Below are positions 63,481-64,000 of a stretch of 64,000 bases of DNA, one piece after another. The DNA is from Rhizophagus clarus (taxonomy: Eukaryota; Glomeromycota; Glomeromycetes; Glomerales; Glomeraceae). The notes under the pieces are model-generated. The model saw only the letters and a list, made by a program, of their open reading frames with translations, ran no database searches and was not told the origin of the DNA. The stretch's first letter is position 1, and each line of letters starts with the position of its first letter. The translations under genes were made by a program, and so were the position numbers. The stretch lies in assembly GCA_015698045.1 (NCBI GenBank), contig BLAL01000356.1, positions 1,674,001-1,738,000 on the forward strand, given 5' to 3'.

Positions 63481-64000
63481 TTATGATTTTTACAGTAAAA
63501 CATTTTGTGATTTGCCGTTGTACTAGTTATGCTTGCTCAAACAGGAAGGAGATATTTATAAATTAAGTTAGCTTCATGCAGCAAGTATTAGGAGCCGTTT
63601 TAAATAAAACATGATATATGCAGTATATATATGTTATGTTTTACCGCACTGCACTGCACTGCGCCGCACTCATTGTTTTGTTTTGTTTTACCATCAGAAA
63701 TTTTTTCATACGAATAATAAATAAGATTTTTGGAAAAAAAAGGCAGAAAAAAAATGGATGATGACCATGATCTATGGTATAGTCCGAATTTGTTAAAATT
63801 ATTTTTGTCAGTATTTTTTTTTTTAATAAATTAATTAACCATAAAAAAATAATTTAACTAACTATTAATAGTTAATCATAAACATTAATAATTATAATAA
63901 TTAACCATAAAAATAATAAAAGTTATTTCATTTTTTTTATATTTATACATTAATTAGGTTTTTATTTGACCTTTGCCTAATAAAATTTAAATTTAAATGC
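63481..64000. other. Gene-free end of window
   Basis: AT-rich. A short tandem CACTGCACTGCACTGC motif is at about 63648-63668 and TAATTAACCATAAAAA-type repeats follow. No gene was recognised. Confidence 0.4.

Overview
The window is an AT-rich eukaryotic nuclear sequence, most likely from an arbuscular mycorrhizal fungus (Glomeromycotina, Rhizophagus-like). The reasons are the mix of Sel1-repeat proteins, TKL-type kinases fused to Sel1 repeats, F-box proteins in tandem, short GT..AG introns and a very dense load of decayed and young transposons. No bacterial-type operons, rRNA or convincing tRNA genes were seen. The species call is inference.

Region 1 (1-13101) is an almost complete self-synthesising DNA transposon, bounded by 200-bp inverted repeats that look identical by eye. 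It encodes a retroviral-type integrase with a chromodomain, an A32-like packaging ATPase, an exonuclease-less family B DNA polymerase with an OTU-like N-terminus, an SF3 helicase, zinc-ribbon proteins and a protein with viral 2-cysteine-adaptor-like motifs. Where classical Polintons carry a double-jelly-roll capsid and an adenovirus-like protease, I see a retrotransposon-type Gag and a retropepsin-like protease. These two sit in the -1 frame relation with an A9 slippery run just before the gag stop. This is the most novel system in the window.

Region 2 (13102-32600) is nested repeats. It holds a hairpin cluster, a 24-bp minisatellite split by a decayed CACTA element (13659-20720, TSD TTA), and a satellite with palindromic cores split by a young Ty3/gypsy LTR retrotransposon (21735-30670). 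The two 507-bp LTRs look identical, and the element carries extra ORFs, one of them antisense.

Region 3 (32604-38644) is a second, inverted, truncated and mostly pseudogenised relative of the Region 1 element. It is collinear from helicase to ATPase C-terminus, has a different helicase core, and has the same triple palindrome with the same 53-bp spacing.

Region 4 (38645-64000) is host-like accessory sequence: a Helitron-like fragment, a three-exon gene of unknown function, a kinase-Sel1 pseudogene, two Sel1-only genes, a kinase pseudogene, an intact five-exon kinase-Sel1 gene, and two F-box genes on a tandem duplication of about 3.5 kb. The Sel1-only genes look like the kinase-Sel1 gene with the kinase domain removed, and all three share an upstream block about 160 bp before the start codon.
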